Assembly: GCA_009903935.1 (NCBI GenBank) | Contig: WYEG01000026.1 | Span: 31,286-95,285 of the forward strand | Length of the DNA: 64,000 bases | Source of the DNA: Caldimicrobium sp. | GTDB lineage: Bacteria > Desulfobacterota > Thermodesulfobacteria > Thermodesulfobacteriales > Thermodesulfobacteriaceae | Direction of reading: 5' to 3' | Translations under genes and position numbers: made by a program | Shown here: positions 61,679 through 64,000 of the stretch, piece by piece | Position numbering within the stretch: position 1 is the first letter of the stretch | Layout of the letters: every line of letters starts with the position of its first letter | Notes under the pieces: model-generated | Told to the model about the DNA's origin: nothing | Seen by the model: only the letters and a program-made list of their open reading frames with translations | Databases searched by the model: none

Positions 61679-62767
61679 ATGAAGGTCAATGCCCGCGGTC
61701 TTACCCTTGATGAGCTAACTAATCATATTATAGCCCTTGGGGAGAAACCTTACCGAGCAAGGCAAGTTTATCATTGGATAACAGCCAAGGCTGCCCAATC
61801 CTTCGATGAAATGACAGACCTCCCTAAAGGACTTCGTGCCAAACTTTCGGAGGTGTTTAGCCTTGAACTCCCAGAGGTAATAGAAATACAAACCGCGCAA
61901 GACGGGACTACTAAGTTTGCCCTGCTGTTAAAAGACGGAGAGGTCATAGAAATGGTTCTTATACCAGAGAGGGACCACTTTACCCTTTGTGTTTCCTCTC
62001 AGGTTGGATGCTCTATGGGATGTAAATTCTGCCTAACCGCTCGTTCTGGTTTTAAAAGGAATTTAGAGACCTGGGAGATCATCTCCCAGGTGGTGCTTGC
62101 TAAAAGATGGTTGAAGGAGAGGGGAGAAAGCTTGCCCTTGAGAAACATTGTTTTCATGGGAATGGGTGAGCCCTTAGCAAACTACACAAACCTTGTCCAA
62201 AGCTTAAAAATCCTCGCCGACCATGAAGGTTTCAATTTCAGCAGAAAAAGGCTTACCGTGTCAACAGCTGGCATCGTTCCCAAGATTTGGGCTCTGGCCA
62301 AGGATTTTCCTACCGCTTTAGCAGTTTCTCTCCACTCAGCAGACCAATCTCTCAGAGATTATCTTATGCCCGGTGTTAAGCAATATCCCCTTTCCGATTT
62401 AAGGGAGTCCATAAAAGCCTTCCCCCGTATAAAAAACGGAAGGACAACTATTGAGTACATTTTGCTTAAAGACATAAACGACGGAGAAGAACATGCTGAG
62501 AAGCTTTATCGCTTCCTAAAGGGCTTAAAAGTAAAGGTAAACCTTATCCCCTTTAATCCTCATCCTGAGCTACCTTTTAAACGACCAGAGCCAGAAAGGG
62601 TGGAAGCCTTTCAACGGTATCTGTTGAATAGGGGTATACTAACTACGGTTAGGAAAAGCAAAGGTCTCGAAATATCTGCCGCCTGCGGGCAGCTAAGACG
62701 AAGAGTATTATCTCCAAACTCCTTCCAAGCGGTATCCGCAGAAGGGGCAAGCTCCATCTGCGTCTAA
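61679..62767 (+). CDS. rlmN: Dual-specificity rRNA/tRNA adenine C2 methyltransferase
   Basis: Radical SAM methyltransferase of 362 residues that makes m2A2503 in 23S rRNA and m2A37 in tRNA. The N-terminus has EKPYRARQVYHWI. The cluster cysteines are in GCSMGCKFCLTARSGF (111, 115, 118), GMGEPLANY binds SAM, and the second catalytic Cys is in ISAACGQLR near residue 338. The last 60 bases overlap the convergent AmmeMemoRadiSam gene. Confidence 0.95.
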   Translation: MKVNARGLTLDELTNHIIALGEKPYRARQVYHWITAKAAQSFDEMTDLPKGLRAKLSEVFSLELPEVIEIQTAQDGTTKFALLLKDGEVIEMVLIPERDHFTLCVSSQVGCSMGCKFCLTARSGFKRNLETWEIISQVVLAKRWLKERGESLPLRNIVFMGMGEPLANYTNLVQSLKILADHEGFNFSRKRLTVSTAGIVPKIWALAKDFPTALAVSLHSADQSLRDYLMPGVKQYPLSDLRESIKAFPRIKNGRTTIEYILLKDINDGEEHAEKLYRFLKGLKVKVNLIPFNPHPELPFKRPEPERVEAFQRYLLNRGILTTVRKSKGLEISAACGQLRRRVLSPNSFQAVSAEGASSICV

Positions 62768-63766
62768 CTTGTTTTCAACGATAAAGAAGCCTTCTCTTTT
62801 GATAACCAAGCCTTGGCACTTTGGACAGTAAGTATGTTCAGTTTCGTTTCCCGGAACATTGCCAATGTAGATATAATACAAACCCTCCTCTTTGCCTATG
62901 TAGTAGGCTTTTTGTAAAGTTTCAAGCGGGGTTATAGGTTTATCAAGCATGCGAAAGCGAGGAAAAAAGCGGGATAGATGCCAAGGAGTCTCAGCCCCAA
63001 GCTCATTCTTGATAAACCTTGCCATTTCTCGAAGCTCAGATGGGTCATCGTTTTCTCCAGGAATGATCAAAGTTGTAATCTCAACCCAAATTCCGCAACG
63101 CTTCAGATATTTTAAAGTTTCTAAAACTGGTGAAAGCTTTGCTTTGCATATTTTTTGGTAGAAGCTTTCTCTAAAAGATTTTAAGTCTACATTTATGCCG
63201 TGAAGATAGGACTTGATTAGGTCAACCGCTTCCTTAGTCATATAACCGTTTGAAACGAACACATTCTTTAATCCCTGTGAAGCAGCAAGCTTTGCGGTAT
63301 CAAGGGCAAACTCGAAGAATATAGTTGGCTCAGTGTAGGTGTAGGAGATGCTTTTACATCCTGTTATTTTTGCCCCTTGAACAATATCCTCAGGGCTTCT
63401 CCTTTTTCCCGGAATCTCTCCCTCAAAAAGCCGAGGATACTGAGAGATTTCATAATTTTGGCAAAAGCTACACTGAAGATTGCATCCTACAGTGGCAATG
63501 GAGTAGGAAAGGCTACCAGGCAAAAAATGATAAAGGGGTTTTTTCTCTATAGGGTCTACGTTTTCCGCTATGATTTTCCCATAGACTAAGCTAAAAAGAT
63601 GTCCGCCTTGATTTTCTCTAACCCCGCAGATACCCCTTTTACCTAGAGGAATAATGCAATGATGATTGCAGAGATTGCACTTCACCTTGTTATCATCAAG
63701 CCTTTCAAAAAGTACTGCTGGAAACATAGAAATATTATTAGGCTTATTTGATGAAAAGTCAAGCAC
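62708..63766 (-). CDS. amrS: AmmeMemoRadiSam-system radical SAM enzyme (AmrS, PflA-like)
   Basis: A 352-residue radical SAM protein of the AmrS type. The N-terminus FERLDDNKVKCNLCNHHCIIPLGKRGICGVREN and SIATVGCNLQCSFCQNYEISQ (CxxxCxxC) are clear. PSGNEND-like IPGENDDPSELREMA and a C-terminal zinc-finger-like pair (CPKCQ ... CPFCG) follow. GTG 63766 is the longest start; ATG 63727 (MFPAVLFERLD) fits relatives better but has no clear SD. The other system members (AmrA, AmrB) are not next to it. The substrate is not established. Confidence 0.88.
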   Translation of the reverse strand: MLDFSSNKPNNISMFPAVLFERLDDNKVKCNLCNHHCIIPLGKRGICGVRENQGGHLFSLVYGKIIAENVDPIEKKPLYHFLPGSLSYSIATVGCNLQCSFCQNYEISQYPRLFEGEIPGKRRSPEDIVQGAKITGCKSISYTYTEPTIFFEFALDTAKLAASQGLKNVFVSNGYMTKEAVDLIKSYLHGINVDLKSFRESFYQKICKAKLSPVLETLKYLKRCGIWVEITTLIIPGENDDPSELREMARFIKNELGAETPWHLSRFFPRFRMLDKPITPLETLQKAYYIGKEEGLYYIYIGNVPGNETEHTYCPKCQGLVIKREGFFIVENKLDADGACPFCGYRLEGVWR

Positions 63767-63892
63767 GATGGATTTTTCCCTTTTTTCACAACCGAAGCCA
63801 GAGCTTTTTCCAACGCTAAAAAAGAAACAATAAAAATTAATAAGAACAAGAACTACGGTTTGCCTAATGGAACAAATTCCATAGTGTCCTTT

Positions 63893-64000
63893 TTATTGTG
63901 TAAAAAATTCTCCAGGAAGAGCATGGTAGTTCCCCGATTCAATCTCCTTAAACCCCCTTAACTTCCTTGAGTTTAACCTCTCATTCAGCTCTTTCAAGAG
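63893..64000 (-). CDS. C-terminal end of an unidentified gene (partial)
   Basis: On the minus strand an open frame enters from the right window edge and ends with TAA at 63893-63895. It encodes 35 residues: LLKELNERLNSRKLRGFKEI, then ESGNYHALPGEFFTQ. Codon use is like the neighbours, and no stop occurs in this frame within the window. Too short to name. The 63767-63892 gap to its left is AT-rich with no feature that I can support. Confidence 0.5.
   Translation of the reverse strand, partial: LLKELNERLNSRKLRGFKEIESGNYHALPGEFFTQ

Overview
The window looks like part of a chromosome from a thermophilic, anaerobic, Gram-negative sulfur-cycle bacterium, most likely of the Thermodesulfobacteriota (Thermodesulfobacterium/Caldimicrobium type). 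This is inferred from gene content, not from a marker gene. The pointers are an archaeal-type fructose-1,6-bisphosphate aldolase/phosphatase, a four-subunit 2-oxoacid:ferredoxin oxidoreductase, PEP synthase, futalosine-route menaquinone genes, a nine-haem c-type cytochrome, an outer-membrane secretin and TonB parts, and single-cluster ferredoxins. Genes are packed tightly, with many 1-60 base overlaps. I saw no rRNA, tRNA or CRISPR array.

Layout. 1-2754: ABC importer of the iron/cobalamin type (binding protein cut by the window edge). 2862-5600: an ArsR-controlled efflux and redox operon (TauE/SafE permease, ArsR, ArsP/YraQ-type permease, thioredoxin-like protein) with a palindromic operator inside its promoter. 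5593-9612 (minus): gcvH-like, fabD, then korD-korA-korB-korC. 9630-13082: FlhB-tail protein, FBP aldolase/phosphatase, a cysteine-cluster protein, ExbD and TonB-like proteins. 13079-14173 (minus): hisC. 14183-14950: a decayed gene. 14954-23433: an MSHA-type pilus/secretion locus in the classical M-I-J-K-L-N-E-G order, without pilins. 23430-28490: creatininase-family protein, a 210-bp mobile MITE-like element with target-site duplication, membrane polyferredoxin, ferredoxin, mogA, selD (itself a selenoprotein) and a TlpA-like thioredoxin. 28758-33918: ppiD and carB. 33902-40455 (minus): purA, accC, fused accA-accD, a degenerate biotin-carrier-like protein and a biotin ligase. 40560-47090: frameshifted Uma2 gene, HEAT-like and TPR proteins, mltG, a prenyltransferase-fold protein, miaB and a K+ channel. 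47134-51738 (minus): asd, SPL-like radical SAM enzyme, nonahaem cytochrome, rlmI. 51863-56708 (minus): cobO, mqnC, aminofutalosine deaminase, mqnA, menG, and flaG with its own sigma-28 promoter. 56749-63766: ppsA, an exported proline-rich protein, serA, rlmN and the AmmeMemoRadiSam enzyme. The C-terminus of one more gene lies at the right edge.

How it fits together: the reduced-ferredoxin (Kor), gluconeogenic (PpsA, FBPA/P) and menaquinone genes fit an anaerobic chemolithotroph that makes biomass from C1/C2 units and respires through menaquinone and multihaem cytochromes. Selenium use is shown directly by the UGA codon in selD.

The most notable points are the UGA-containing selD with a hairpin just downstream; a MITE with an exact 11-bp duplication; related GC-rich palindromic repeats that have entered reading frames (menG, mshM-like, prenyltransferase-like); two carrier-protein homologues lacking their prosthetic-group lysine (GcvH-like Glu64, BCCP-like Arg); and readable promoters and operators (ArsR palindrome, sigma-28 site, FNR-like box).
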